Source: Aradus depressus
Lineage: Eukaryota; Arthropoda; Insecta; Hemiptera; Aradidae
Assembly (NCBI GenBank): GCA_963662175.1
Contig: OY759214.1
Span: 78,876,037 to 78,940,036 of the forward strand
DNA: 64,000 nt
Reading direction: 5' to 3'
Below, piece by piece: positions 46,701 through 58,597 of this stretch (its first letter is position 1; the number at the start of each line of letters is the position of its first letter). The notes beneath the pieces are model-generated. The model saw nothing but the letters and a program-made list of their open reading frames with translations, was not told where the DNA came from and did no database searches. Position numbers and translations under genes: made by a program.

Positions 46701-49700
46701 CGAAAAATGTTTTCTTATTTTATTTATTTCATGTAGACATTCGAGTTTTCTACAGAAGATTTATCATAACTTCAAGAGGAACCATAAAACCATCAATATG
46801 TTTAATTTTCTGTTCAGTCTATTTGAATATTTCTTTGATTCAACAAATAGTTTTAATAAATTCTCATTTTTTTTAAATGCCTTCATTCTGAATCCAAAAT
46901 AATTATTTTCTGATAATTAATTACTCATACAGTAGCTATTGAAGTTTTTTTCCCGATCTGGTAAATAGGATATCAAATTAAAGGTCTTGACGCGCTGATA
47001 AAGAATATGTCACATTTGTGGGGAGTCTTGCCCTTTGGAAGGGCGAAAATGCGCAAAAGGTTTGTAAACGTGTTCTTAGAACTTGTCACATTTGTCTCAG
47101 GGATTTTATATTTTATACAAAGATGCACCTTGATGGCCGCACATTGGAAAAAATAGTCTGAATCTAAAGTAATTAATCACTGATCGTTACTTAATCACAA
47201 AAACAATGAAATCTCTTCATGTACTTGTTAAGCAAGTTCTTCACTTTTTTTTTTAATCATTCATTGTTTTAACCATTTAGGTCTACTGCGGTCTCTCACC
47301 GGCTCAGTTCACACAGAGGTGGAGGGGATGGAAGTCTACCGTTAGGTCAAAGATCAAGTTGAAGATTTTTGAGACTCAGCAGAATCTTTTGAAAATTATG
47401 AAGGTAATTTTTCTTAGTTTTAATGTAACATTCAAGTTTTTATATACTTCAATTCAAATGATATTTGGGCATTTATCAACTAGCACATATTAGAATCAAC
47501 CCTTAGTACTGCGAGTTGTTTTGATTGTATCACCTGATGATTCCAGACCTCAGAAAGCAAGCACATCTGCCCTAAAAAGTTACTTTCGGGACACTATTCT
47601 TTAGAAAAAAACATCCGTGAATTGCAACCATCAATATTCCAAAGAATTTTGTCGATTAAAACATAAATAAATATATAAGGTAAATAAAATCAGTTAACTC
47701 ATGGGCTTTAACTACGAGGCCTACTACCAGAGAGCTCAAACTTTTATGATACATGTTATAGATAGTTAATCTGAATCATGCCCGGGTTCAACTCCAAGGT
47801 CATATATCATCTACTACCAGATTACTTTTTTGTCGCTATAGTCGGTTGTCTAGATCTGGGTCTTGAAACATTTTTTTAGCAGGTCCTACATGACCTCAAG
47901 ATCGAGACTGCACGACTCATCAGTAGTATTGTGGTCGATAAGGTATTGCCTCAATTCCGGCTGAATGAGCCCGTGCCATCTTGAATAGATAAACAATATG
48001 CAGGGAGAACAAGCCGTGAAAATTTCAGCTTCATGCAGGTTGAACCGGAATTCTGAGGCAGTACCTTATTGACTACAATATTAGAATGATAAAGTAGCTG
48101 GCGTGCAGTCCCGATAGAGTTCAATGGTGCAATTTAGTTTAAGACCTTGACAACGGACAATGTTCAGAGAACTTGTACAGGCCCTGGCGTCGCCTTATCC
48201 GCAGAATATAACTAAGACATTCGCCGGGAGTAACTTTGTTTTAAAACAACGTAGTGCGATAGTACAAAAAAAAGAAGTCCCGATGTAACCATGCAATCCT
48301 AAGGTCTATCTGAAGAATTAGTGTATTTATGTGTATTGTATATACCAATAAATTCAGCGAGGTCCATAGAAAAACATTACATGTTGAAAAGTAAAATTCA
48401 AAGATATTAAGTGGCATTATTACGTCATCTGAAGTTCAGTTAACTAGGAATCTTCCTGCGAACGTCAATAATATATTTATATAATTTACAAATCATTGAA
48501 CGATCATGTAAACCTACATACAAATTTTCATATTTAATGACCACCTGGAAGTGTCTGAGACTTAGATCAGCGAGTATGTTGATGTCTTACGTTCTTAATA
48601 TACGTATAGACCGATAATTAATTAATATTGTAAATTATGATAACTAGCTAGCAAATTTAGTAAGTCAATATAGGAAACCTTGTTATTAGGTTTTTTATAT
48701 CGGTTGAGATAACCAAATGAAAGGTTATTTTAGAGCAGTTTTGAGTTCTCCGGGCGCACTTAAAATAAACATTTTTATTTATAATACTTTTCTGTAATAT
48801 TTAATATAGTTGTGATGTTACAGATCGTGGGAGACGAGGAGCCTCTGTTCCCCTACCTACGGCCTCACTGCCCCACCTGGTACCATATGCTTACTGCACT
48901 TCTTCTCTTCTCTGACCCCATGGTCAGGGCCCACGACCTCAACTACCATGCTCACCAGTGTATACCCCACTACGGAGGATCATCCAATCTCAAACTTCTT
49001 GATTATACTATTCTAGCACTTCTCGATTCTAATCTTCCTGAGGTATAATTTCTACTAATTTTAACCCCCGACCAAAGAGTGGTCTGTACGTTCACACAAC
49101 GTTAAATGGCTGAACCGATTCGAGGGCGGTTTGTTTAATTTCGGAAGACAATTCCACCGCAATATTGAATTTCTTGAGAAACTATTCTACCGATATGAAA
49201 TTAAAAAAGTATTAGTACTACTGAGAGTTGAATATGAATGACCTGGAGCAATATTCCTTCCTCCATACAGGATGCTTTAAAAAGTAGTCAGATTCAAATG
49301 AAATTGAAAATACATATAGTAATATCGTCGACAGCAGAATACGGTTCTGGAGCGATATACAAGTAGTATTTTTAACCATCGAACTCAGACAAGATGTTAG
49401 ATATTTAAAAAAATTACAACCACTCAACACAAAATAAAATAAAAACCCGACAATAAATCTAGTTGAAAAACTCCAAAAGTGTTATTTTCTGAATACACTT
49501 TAAAATGTTCGCGGTTGGGGAGCTGTGAAATCTATTTAATGGAGTTTAAATACCCAACCCTGGAGTGGTTTGGGCAAATTGTAATCTTGAAAATTTTAAA
49601 ATGTGGTAGTCCAAATAAAACATTTTTGAAGTATTCCTATTAGATTATTGGTCGGAGGTTTTTGTTTAAAAATGTAGTTCTTTTAATTTTGGTAGTCAAG

Positions 49701-52700
49701 AAAGAAAATGTACCTTTAAATGGAGGTGATGGGCTCGAGATGTGTCAAAAACTTGTAACACTAAGTGTCTTGTTTTTCGACCAACGTTATCATGATTTTA
49801 TTTATCCATACCAAGGTTGGAATTTGAAGTCATGAAATTAAAACTTTTTGTATGCGTACCTATTTTGAATACATTGGTGTCATTTGAAAAATAGCTTCAG
49901 TAATCACCCCGATGAAGAATAAATAACGTATATCAAGATATTCTTCCTCTTGAGAACTTCTGTCTTTTGTAGAAAAAAATGAACCAAATATTCTAATATT
50001 ACAATTCGTCAAGGCTCATTATTTTATTTATTATGGTTTTTGCATATATAATTTAATTACTTTCATAGTTGTTTTTGAAAAATTGTTCCCCAACAAAAAT
50101 AAACCATTGTATTTCTGTTTTCTGCGCTATTATGGAGGGGAAGAAATTTAGATTTCACAACGTTAGGTTCAACTTTTATCACAATGATGTGTAATAAGTA
50201 AAATCAATAAATTTATTCTGCTTTTAAAATTCCGAGTTTGCAAATACTTTACAAAACAAATGTACTATCTCCTATATATTATCATACACATTAACATATA
50301 TTAACACAAATTTAGTATATTAATACAGCAAGCATCAGTTTTCCCATTTATTTTTCGCCTTCTTAAAATATAATAATTACAAACGTTTTTGTATTAATAT
50401 ATTGTATATGAACTAAGGTATTGTCTTACACAACCCAAAAAGTTACATTTATATATATATATATATATATATATGTTATATACATAACACGTTAACTGTG
50501 GAACAAACGTTGAGTCTATTAATCTTTGACTAAGTTATATATACTAAGAGGTTAGTAATGCAGCCAACATGGTATTGTAAAATGTCAAAAGATATGTGTT
50601 TTTAGTTTAACGTCCTATATACTCCCAACTTGTTAATTTAAAAAAAAATTTGCTATACTCGTATTATAAAATCTCGGGTGTTTGGGCAAAAGGGTCAGCA
50701 AATCTGAATTTCAGAAGGTAAAAATTCCTGTAAATCAGATAAAACACATTTATGTTACTTGAAATATTATTTCAATAAAAGTATTAAATATAAACAAAAT
50801 AAAATATTCCAACAATCAGTTACATAAGGTAAAAATATTTAAATGCACTTGTCCTTTGGATCACAAGACTTATTCTGACTTAAGCCCTTTTGTCCAAACA
50901 CATGAGAAATATATATCGTTGTTAATAAGTCGCTGATTGTCTGATAGAAATCATGAGTCAAATAAAAACAGAGCAGAATCATATTTTCTAAAGACAATAC
51001 TTGAGAGGATGCGGTGTATCTACCTATTTCTGAAATTTCCCATTCTTTTCGAAAATATTGATATGAAATGTATTATGGTTTAGGCTATAGATAAACTTCT
51101 GCTGACTCCAGACAATGGTTGGTGTGCTGTTCACTTAACCAACCTTCTTTATTTAAGTGGATGTTTAAAGTAAGTTTTTTTTTTTCTTGTTTAATACAAA
51201 TAATTTTTAATGTCAATTATTATTACAAACAGTTAATTGTTAAAACTAAAGAGCATATTGACTGAATCATATTTTTACCCAATCGTTAGAGAAAATAACT
51301 TGTTGGAATTAAATGTTTTAGGAAAACTTCAGTGGACTTGGAACCGATACTTCTGGATTATGGTCAGCAGTTGATGTCCCACAAACGTTTCTGGCAGATT
51401 GGCCTCACATATTTAGATTATTGTAAAAACTACGGGAAAGATACCATAGCAATCATTCTTGACTCTTTACCATTGGAAGACGATAGAATAATACTGAAAG
51501 TAATCCAAGCAGCCAAAGATCGTGGTTTGCAGGATGTAGGTAAGTACTGAAGATTTCTATTATTGCTTCCTCCCAGAGATAGTCAGCTACACAACGCTTA
51601 TCATCATTTGTACTCTTACTTCCTACTGCAGAACATATATTCTGAAATTGATCATAATTTATTTTGTCTTTATCTAGTGCATAGCGTATGTAAAACGCTG
51701 ACGATGAAGGACCTCAAGGAGGGTAATCTGGCCAGAGGACTGACCTGGAGCCTAATGTGTAAGGATGTGGAACTGACCTCCCAGATAGCGGACCGCTACT
51801 TGCATAAGTACGCAGCAGGAAGCGCGGACACAGAGCTCGGCTGCAACAATGTGCTTGCCGGCCTCGGACAGTCCGTGCTCCTCAGCAATCGTCTAACCTT
51901 CCTAAGTGAGTTGTCAACAATATTGTTTTACTGTGTTGGCTAGATAAAGATGATACTTTCTCTGGGCAAGAAAAGAAACAAAAACCGGCATCAATTACAT
52001 GAAAATTTTACCTTTCCCACAGCTGGTCTGAAAAAAAACAATATTAATTGATTAATATAATATAAAAGCTAAAGTAAAAAATAATAACATTCAAGAATAT
52101 ATGAAACTTACATTTTTAAAGTCATTTTAACAGCTAAATCCTAGTAATTTTTTCGACATATCGCAGAAAAAAAAAGAGGGCGCTGGTAGCTCAGAGGTAG
52201 CGTGCTTGCTTGCTTACTAAGCTCAAGATCGCGGGTTCGAAACTCTGCCCTTAGGTTGTTTATCTGAGAGGTGAAAGAACATTGAGCACGCCGTCCTTCG
52301 AATGGGACAAATTTAGGACTCTAAAACCATGAGCTGTTGGGCTCATGTCCACCAGAGCGACGAAAGAGCACTCAGGTAGTAGGCGATATGACCTCGTAGT
52401 TAAAGCTCGGGCTTGAGTCACAATAATTAATCCTAAAGAGAAATTTATGATAAAACTAATATATAAAAACAGGATATGTTAGAACCTAATTTTATTGCTA
52501 TAGTGTAGACTATCGATTTTGCTGGACCAACATGCGACAGTACTTTGAAGTGCGCATTATCACCCCAATTTGTACACGATAATGCTCTGACCTTCGCTAT
52601 TGATCGTGTAAATTAATAAAGTCAAGTTGTGAAGTATATGTTTTTGTTATAACTTTTAAATCTTCAACTTTTTAGAAGATACTTCTTTGGCAAGGGTGGG

Positions 52701-53824
52701 ATGGTAGATCTGAAATATATAAATGAAAATCATTAATAGGCCGTGCTATTTTTTTTTCTCTCTTTTTGGCCTTATGTTCGATGCATATTAGCCATGTCAC
52801 TGTTATCTAAATTATTTACGACATCCATGGCTCCGGGAGGGAAATCTATCTATGAAATAAAACTCACTCCCGGATGGGATTCGAACCCGCAAACCAAGGT
52901 TAGGACGTGCTATTATTAATAGCTACATGAATTTGCCTGTTCAACTGAAAATTCTGTTGAAAGAAAATGTTTGGAAGGCGCGCATGCGACTTTGAATGGT
53001 CGGCTGCGCTAGATTCTCTGATCATGAGCCTTAATTGTTTAAACAAACTGGAAAAAGGATAGCCTGTAAAAGTACGAAAAAAAAAAATCAACCTTTTGTC
53101 TCCATCCCTGTGGTCTAATGATGCTGGGAGGGTTGGGATAATTCAACAGTCGTGTTGGGAGCAATTAAAACATTTACAATAGTGTTTGAACTATTGACCA
53201 AAAAAGTGGTAACGACATAATTTATAAATTCTCTAAAAACCAAAAGAATTGAAATTTGTGGCACAGTCGATGTTTACGGTCATCCAGAAAATGAGGCTAC
53301 CTTTTCTTATGAAAAAAATAAAAATATTTTCACCATATTTGACACTTCATCAATGTTCTGTATTAATTTTTTTTTTTTTTTAAGCTAAATATTGCGATTT
53401 TCAAAAATTATATCAACAAGGTGAAATCAAGGAGGCTGCACATTTGCTTATAAGGTTGCTGGATTCTAAAGTATCACCCAAATAGTAAGTTGTTAGTAGC
53501 TTCTTAATTATTACCAAATATCTCCTATTTTTGAAAGTAACAATGTTTCCGTTTCCTTTTAGTTTCTGGTTTACGTTGCTCTTGGATGCTTTGCCCATAT
53601 TGGAGGTGAAAGGAAACCCTATATTTTCTCATGATGATACGACAGTGCTTATGGCCTGCCTCGAAGAATTGGCCATCGGATGGATTGACGATCCTGTAGA
53701 GAAATCATCAAACTCCAATGAGCAAATGAAATTAATTCGATTGGCCATAACTAAAAACCTTGCCAAAACTCTCCTGAGTGAATCGTCTAAAGAACCTGGA
53801 ATTAATATTCTCGTGTGCTACTAA
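43737..53824 (+). CDS. Nup85: Nup85 nucleoporin (Y-complex / Nup107-160 complex)
   Basis: Structural nucleoporin of the Y-shaped outer-ring complex of the nuclear pore. Complete 12-exon model: 43737-43760, 43930-44044, 44963-45149, 45247-45407, 46388-46644, 47281-47403, 48824-49042, 51084-51169, 51322-51539, 51678-51905, 53385-53484, 53563-53824. It totals 1,980 nt, or 659 residues, against 656 in human. Recognised blocks are the N-terminal propeller-blade part (GVTSQWSGLTSLGVHAF), LPKLVEWVRFHW, KIMKIVGDEEPLFPYL, WYHMLTALLLFSDP, WCAVHLTNLLYLSGC, FWQIGLTYLDYC, LARGLTWSLMCKD, LLSNRLTFL and FWFTLLLDALPILE. It is the usual alpha-helical ancestral coatomer element fold. The exon 4/5 join uses donor 45408 and acceptor 46387 (phase 1), the only pair that keeps the frame. 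Exons 5 and 10 are GC-richer than their surroundings. Introns hold hAT, SINE, CCCCCGAC-type and Penelope-like repeats. Confidence 0.93.
44124..44918. mobile_element. Outer TIR element hosting the hAT remnant
   Basis: CATTCCATGTCAAATC near 44125 and its near reverse complement GATTTGACATGGATG ending 44918 bracket the hAT piece, which implies nested insertion. A one-sided relative of the left end lies at about 1545-1615 (GTCATTCCATGTCATTTC). Confidence 0.5.
44261..44821 (+). mobile_element. hAT-type element remnant carrying the transposase C-terminus
   Basis: TIRs TAAGGTGACCAA (44261) and TTGGTCACCTTA (to 44821) enclose 561 bp in Nup85 intron 2. An ORF (44440-44661) encodes a 73-residue piece with PGTNTAEERVFSLASDYW, like the hAT dimerisation region. 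The catalytic part is absent, so this is an internally deleted copy. Confidence 0.75.
45691..46015 (-). mobile_element. SINE-A, full length, in Nup85 intron 4
   Basis: ATGACTCATGCCCGTGCTTT through GGTTTCGAACCCACGATCTT to ATACCTCTGAGCTATCGGCG, the complete inverse of the family. Confidence 0.9.
47697..47848 (-). mobile_element. Two SINE-A 3' fragments in Nup85 intron 6
   Basis: GGGCTTTAACTACGAGG near 47703 and CATGCCCGGGTTCAACTCCA near 47778, both inverse tail pieces. Confidence 0.6.
47925..48110. repeat. Imperfect fold-back repeat in Nup85 intron 6
   Basis: GTCGATAAGGTATTGCCTCA around 47932 and its imperfect inverse around 48058 (GAGGCAGTACCTTATTGAC) define arms of about 45-60 bp. Probably an old MITE. 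Confidence 0.6.
48111..48823. other. Part of Nup85 intron 6
   Basis: No coding signal or repeat recognised. Confidence 0.5.
49063..49660. mobile_element. TIR element of the CCCCCGAC family
   Basis: AACCCCCGACCAA at 49063 and its near reverse complement TTGGTCGGAGGTT ending 49660 bound about 600 bp in a Nup85 intron. Inside near the left end is GGCTGAACCGATTCG, shared with the fragment at 54376-54560. Confidence 0.65.
49661..50309. other. Part of Nup85 intron 7
   Basis: Nothing recognised. Confidence 0.5.
50310..50450. mobile_element. Penelope-like terminal fragment in a Nup85 intron
   Basis: CATTTATTTTTCGCCTTCTT and AATTACAAACGTTTTTG are the inverse of the 21060-21130 segment. It is followed by a plus-orientation piece (GTATATGAACTAAGG, CACAACCCAAAAAGT) shared with 13710-13760. 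Confidence 0.5.
50475..51083. other. Rest of Nup85 intron 7
   Basis: Nothing recognised apart from AT-rich sequence. Confidence 0.5.
52177..52432 (+). mobile_element. SINE-A, internally deleted, in Nup85 intron 10
   Basis: Excellent head (GGGCGCTGGTAGCTCAGAGG, GATCGCGGGTTCGAAACTC). The block between TTCGAATGGGAC and AAATTTAGGACTC is missing, but the tail is complete. Confidence 0.87.
52762..52900 (-). mobile_element. SINE-B, 5' truncated copy in Nup85 intron 10
   Basis: TTAGCCATGTCACTGTTATC, GACATCCATGGCTCCGGGAG and GGGATTCGAACCCGCAAACC are shared with 24520-24706. Confidence 0.78.
52906..53384. other. Rest of Nup85 intron 10
   Basis: Nothing recognised. Ends in a T-rich tract before the exon 11 acceptor. 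Confidence 0.5.
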
Positions 53825-53834
53825 ATAAGAGATT

Positions 53835-53840
53835 AATAAA
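53835..53840 (+). terminator. Candidate poly(A) signal of Nup85
   Basis: AATAAA begins 11 bases after the stop at 53824. This is short for a 3' UTR but is the first match. A more distal signal may be used instead. Confidence 0.4.
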
Positions 53841-54375
53841 ATTAATGTGAGACGTATATTAATGTGAGGGAGGGGCAGAGCTGTGCTTAAGTGGTCCGCG
53901 ATGAGTTTACTAATCACTCTAAAAACATCGAATATTGAACTCCAAATGTTCAGGTTTAAAATGAAAAGCCAATCTTTTCGAAATGGACTGAAGAATGCCA
54001 CTCAAAGCCATACACAACACTCAAAGAGATGCTTCCTCTCATATTAAACCTAAATTTGTTGCATCCTTCACACTAAACTTATCTTCCGCAGATTCAGCTT
54101 TCAGAAAATGTAGAACCTCTTCTGTTTTTGAGATGCAAATTGTTCCCTGAAACATTGACATTAATTATTGAAATACGTTTTGATCGTATCTAATTGTACG
54201 TTTTGATTGTATCGTATTTAATTGATTCTGAAAATACTTTTTTTTATATTTTAAATACACCTCATATAAACAAATAATAATTTATATTTTTAAAAATTTT
54301 CTTACCTAATAAACAAATTATTTAGAAAGTAAAAGAAAAAAAATGTTTTGCGTTCACTCTTCCTCTCTTTTTTTT

Positions 54376-54560
54376 AACCAGCGGCGCAAAAGGAGGGGTG
54401 TTATAAGTTTGAAGTCTGTGTGTCTGTCTATGGCACCGTAGCTCCAAGACGGCTGAACCGATTTTAAAGAGTTTTTTTTTGTTTCAAAAGCCGTTTCCAA
54501 GATCTTCACGTTTCATCAGAGCCTGTATAGGGATCTCGGCCTCTATTACAGCTTGCGACT
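54376..54560 (+). mobile_element. Fragment of the CCCCCGAC / GGGGTGTTATAAG repeat
   Basis: GGCGCAAAAGGAGGGGTGTT, a TGTGTGTCTGTCTATGGCAC run and GACGGCTGAACCGATTTT are hallmarks of a widespread insect repeat end. Only one terminus is recognisable. Confidence 0.6.
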
Positions 54561-54904
54561 TGGAATTTGAGCTCAAATGTTTATAAAGTCAAGCCCCTCC
54601 CTTTTTAAATGTGTATTTATTGTGTCGTTTTTAAAAAACAATTAATATATAAATAATTAAAATGCAGTAACACTTACCGAAATGCATTTCAGTAACGCTC
54701 CGGACTGGAAACAACTATAATCTGACGCACCTGGTAACTGTAAATGAGCGTTGTGGAGGTCTTAAAGCACATCATTTTTATTATAAATGAGACATACCGG
54801 TAAAATAAGCACAGGCGCGATAAAAGAAATATAGAACGTTGCAAGGTTCATTCCATTTATACTCAACGAACTTGCCACTAAATCTCTGATTTAAAAAAAA
54901 AAAA

Positions 54905-55240
54905 TGTTAGGTGCTTTGAAAAGAACAAAACCATAATAACTCTCCGATTTTATCTCCGGTCGCCTCAACAGCCATCCAGAAGGTTCGTCTTACGTATCGC
55001 TCTGACTGGAATATATCCAGTGCTAACATCCGCACTAGAATATGTGCCCGTTGGCTTTTTCGGATTATTCTTATCGTCTCTCTCGCCATCGCATCAGACT
55101 TTAAATTCTTTACCATCAGGGTGTTTGTCAGGTTGGATTGGAACCTGATGCGAGTCTCCACATCCCGCATGGTCAGCTGCACCAGTCGGATCAGCTTCCT
55201 GGGCACCCCGAGACTGCTTATAGCTGCGGCCTCCTCACCG
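54905..55240 (-). pseudogene. Decayed LINE reverse-transcriptase fragment
   Basis: Minus frame PRKLIRLVQLTMRDVETRIR, then SERYVRRTFWMAVEATGDKI, motifs flanking the RT active site, with the catalytic segment itself deleted. Between the convergent Nup85 and NUDT1-like genes. Confidence 0.7.
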
Positions 55241-55393
55241 TATCATAGGTTGTCCTAAAGACCTGGTCCATCGTTGATTTACTATTGCGAAAGCCGCTTC
55301 TGTTCATATACATAAACTAAATCTGAAATCGATGATTTTTCTCCCATATTATTTGCTGGAGAGGATTCATCTCGATAAAATTTAAAATAAAAA

Positions 55394-55470
55394 ATGAATG
55401 CTCAATATATCTAAATAATTTAGATATACTGAGCATTCATTTAGCTAACTCTAATTATTAGAGTTAGCTA
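55394..55470. repeat. Two back-to-back hairpins
   Basis: ATGAATGCTCAATATATCTA pairs with its inverse within 55394-55440 (one mismatch), followed at once by the perfect 29-base palindrome starting TAGCTAACTCTAAT at 55442-55470. Confidence 0.9.
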
Positions 55471-55801
55471 CCCTAACTAACTCAAAATTAGATGTTCTTC
55501 AAAAAATCGCTGGAATTAATCGACCTCAAAGGCATATCCAGGGACCAAAGGTTGGGAGTTGAGCCCCCGAATTCTTAAAACGACGAAATTTACTCTAATC
55601 AGTTTAGCCCCTGAAAAAAAAAAAAAAAGAAAAACTGGCTAAGCCCTTGAATGATACCTTATTTTAAACGAATTGTATACATTTAGAAAACTTAAAAAAA
55701 AAGTAAATTAACTTTTATTAAAATGAAAATAAATCTTTCTGGATGTTGTCAAAATTTGACTGAGATATATGTCGTACTTTTTGTACGCAGGTTTTTTTCC
55801 C

Positions 55802-55807
55802 TTTATT
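55802..55807 (-). terminator. Candidate poly(A) signal of the NUDT1-like gene
   Basis: AATAAA on the minus strand, 59 bases past the stop. A second copy at 55860-55865 abuts the stop codon. Confidence 0.4.
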
Positions 55808-55865
55808 TCTTCTTTTCACTTTTGAATTTTATGATTCTTACCGAGGCGAACAAAACATCTTTATT

Positions 55866-58597
55866 TTATACTTTTAGCCCATTTTGTGCTACAACAGAAC
55901 CTTTCAAATTGTTGTTGGCCCTAAAGTCTCTTGATGTGCCAAAAAGAGCGTCTGTATTCAGGTCTTGGTAGATCAAATCTTCATTTTGGTAGATAAAAAA
56001 TCCTCGCACCTTTTTCCCCCGTAGAACATGTGGCATCCACACAGTCATATCCTGCCACATCCCTTCGTAAGGTACCTCATTGATGTTGAACCATTCTGGG
56101 GTCAGCTCTGTGGAAAAAACATATACATAAAAAATTTATCAGAGGGCGGCTGTAGCTCAGAGGTAGCATGCTTGCTCACTAGGCTCTAGATCGCGGGTTC
56201 GAAACTCAGACAAGGCTCATAGGTTTTTTATCTGGGCGGTGGGAAAACCATGATCACGCCGTCCTTCGGATGGGACGTTGAGCGATGGTCGCGAGCCTAT
56301 ACAATGTCAAATACAAGTACTCGTTAAAGACCCCTATCCTAGGTGAATAAACCAGGGTAAGCAAAAGTAGGTGTCCCATCGTAGAGGCTCATGTTCACTA
56401 GAGTGAAAAAGTAATCTGGTAGTAGGCGATATGATCTATCTCGTAGTTGAAGCCCGGGCATGAGTCACTTTAAGTACCTATGATATTTATCATAAAATGT
56501 CTATTAATGTAAGTTTACACTTTCTTTTTTTTTTATAAGGGCATAGTCAAAAACTACTTTGGAATTCAATCCGCCTTCCGAAAATTCTAATATAAAAAAT
56601 TCTCAAAAGTTCGAAATACTTAAATAATATTATCCTATTTCTATAGTTATTATGAGTCATGCCCACGCTGCTTTAACTAAAAGGTCATATCGCCTACCAC
56701 CAAAGTGCTCTTAATCTCGTCACTCGGGACCATCGTTTAACGTCCAATCCGAAGGTCGGCGTTAATTTAGTTTATTTCAATCACCCAGATGAAATAAACT
56801 AAGAGCCTCGGCCGGGATTCATCTTCGAGCCCAGTAAGCAAGCACCCATACCACTTAGCTATCAGCGCCTTCCTACTGCTGCATCAAGCAGTATAATCAA
56901 ACAGCTGTGTAACTATCTTAGGCATGAGGTATTTTGCAGTAAATGTAGAAATTATGGGTAGCTGCGAATACATTTCTACGATCTGTGCCGATATAGTGAG
57001 TGGAAAGCTATTAAAATAAATAACTATTACTGTTATGTTGTCTAATTCCACAAAAATATAGGTATACATAAAGTGTATCGGTTTCGTCAGTATATATTTT
57101 TGTGGAATTAGACAATGAAATAGTTAAACAAGTTCTTTGTTTTTATTTTCTCCATTGTTAGCCTCAATCTTCGTGGTTGGCCTCTAGGAGAGGTAATAAT
57201 TATAAGGTAAAATATTACCATAAAATAATTATTTATTTTGGATATTTACAATCGGTTAATTTTTACTTTTTAAGAAGTCCTTATACAGGTGAGTCATTCT
57301 CTGGCGCCGGTGATCATTCGCTAGGCCAAATTTGATATTTTAAAATATTTTCTCAATTTTCGACTTGAATGATGCCTGACTGCTAGACGAATCACAATAG
57401 GTTCTAAATGGTTAAGCCCCATTTCTCAGTGGTAATTTAGTATACTTTTTTTTTACGTTGGTTTAGTTTCCTGAAACTTTCGATAATTCGGATTACCGTA
57501 CCTCTCGACGATGTTTCCTCAATATAATATTACTTTGACTGAGTAAAGGATTAGCAACGAACACTCAATCTCCGCACTGGTTTATTTTATTAAACAGAAC
57601 CGGTTTTCATATACTAGTATTATTCGTATATCGCCGTTAAGTGCCATATACCGCTTATGATGTCCAAAAAACGATTCTGGTTATAAAAAATGAAGCAATG
57701 GAAAGACAACTTTTTGTTTCATTTGATACATATCACTCTACATCTGAGCATCATTTACAATCCTTTACTAACCCCATATTTGACTTCACTAATTCCTTAA
57801 CTGAGTGACGGATTAGTAACGCCAATTCGAGTAAAGGAGAAGTCAAGTAAAGTAATGTTACATTGAGGAAAATATCGTCGAGGGGTGAGGTAACCCGGGA
57901 GTTGAGTCTACCGTTCCTATCGAAATAATTCTTAAATGAATTAACAAGTATTAAAATAAAGAAAAACATTTCTTATTGTAAAAGTTACTTGAATACATTT
58001 TAGTATTTTATCTGGGGAGGAACATTTGGTTTGATAAATGAGAAATGAATTCATAAAAACCTGCTGCGTGACGACATATAGAAAATGTGAGCAGTAACTT
58101 GTGTCCCTGATGAAAAATGCTGTAGATATTTATTTTTTTTATAAAAAAAAATTAAACTCTTGATGCTTTCAATAATTTTCAACATACCTTTGGTTTCCTT
58201 TATTTCACCAGAAAATGAGTCTGATATGAATATGTGGAACTGGAGTAGTTCTTGAACACCAGCAAACTTTACTTCAATTTTTCCAACTTTTTCTAATTTT
58301 TCTAAAGTAATACCACACTGTTCTTTGGCATTTCTGCAAATAAGAAAATAAAAAATACATAGGTATAGAATGAGTAGTTTTAATATATTAATTTTATAAG
58401 GTTATAGTCACAACTCACTTGAGTACACACGACTGTACGTCCTCTTTCGGCTGAAGTACTCCTCCCAAACCACTGTACTTGTCTTTATTGAAGCCCCTTT
58501 TACATAATCCTAACAAAACCTTATTATCATTTTTCACTATAACGAGAGAGACTCGTAGAATCCTCATAGTATTCCTCCGTGGCAATAATGGTTTCAT
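55866..58597 (-). CDS. MTH1/NUDT1-like Nudix protein with degenerate Nudix box
   Basis: Three minus-strand exons: 58597-58419, 58333-58188 and 56107-55866, giving 188 residues (178 if the second Met, before RILRVSL, is used). It aligns along its whole length with the 8-oxo-dGTPase MTH1, which sanitises oxidised purine nucleotides: VLLGLCKRGFNKDKYSGLGG in exon 1, LLQFHIFISDSFSGE in exon 2, and PEWFNINEVPYEGMWQD in exon 3. The Nudix box should read GX5EX7REUXEEXGU. Here the first Gly and Glu are present, but the REUXEE core reads KNAKEQ, so the metal-binding Glu residues at two positions are Asn and Gln. The MTH1 substrate-binding Trp and Asp (MWxD) are kept, while the Asn after the KRGF segment is Ser. 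Splice phases close and there is no internal stop, so it looks like an expressed pseudoenzyme rather than a decayed copy. It is convergent with Nup85. The C-terminus after the family end is about 20 residues longer than in human. Confidence 0.82.
56151..56478 (+). mobile_element. SINE-A next to NUDT1-like exon 3
   Basis: GAGGGCGGCTGTAGCTCAGA to GGGCATGAGTCACTTTAA. It ends 44 bp from the acceptor of exon 3 on the opposite strand. Confidence 0.9.
56648..56872 (-). mobile_element. SINE-A in opposite orientation to its neighbour
   Basis: ATGAGTCATGCCCACGCTGC to AGCTATCAGCGCC with an internal deletion. Lies 170 bp from the plus-strand copy in the same intron. Confidence 0.85.
57038..57115. repeat. 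Small fold-back, 23-bp perfect arms
   Basis: TTGTCTAATTCCACAAAAAT (57038) recurs inverted ending at 57115, with a loop of about 32 bases. The arm start resembles the arms of the 249-bp palindrome (TTGTCTAATTTCAC). Confidence 0.85.
57116..58187. other. NUDT1-like intron 2, distal part
   Basis: GAGTAAAGGATTAGCAACGA at 57540 and CTGAGTGACGGATTAGTAAC near 57800 hint at an inverted or dispersed old repeat with TCGACGATGTTTCCTCAATA near 57505. No gene. Confidence 0.4.
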
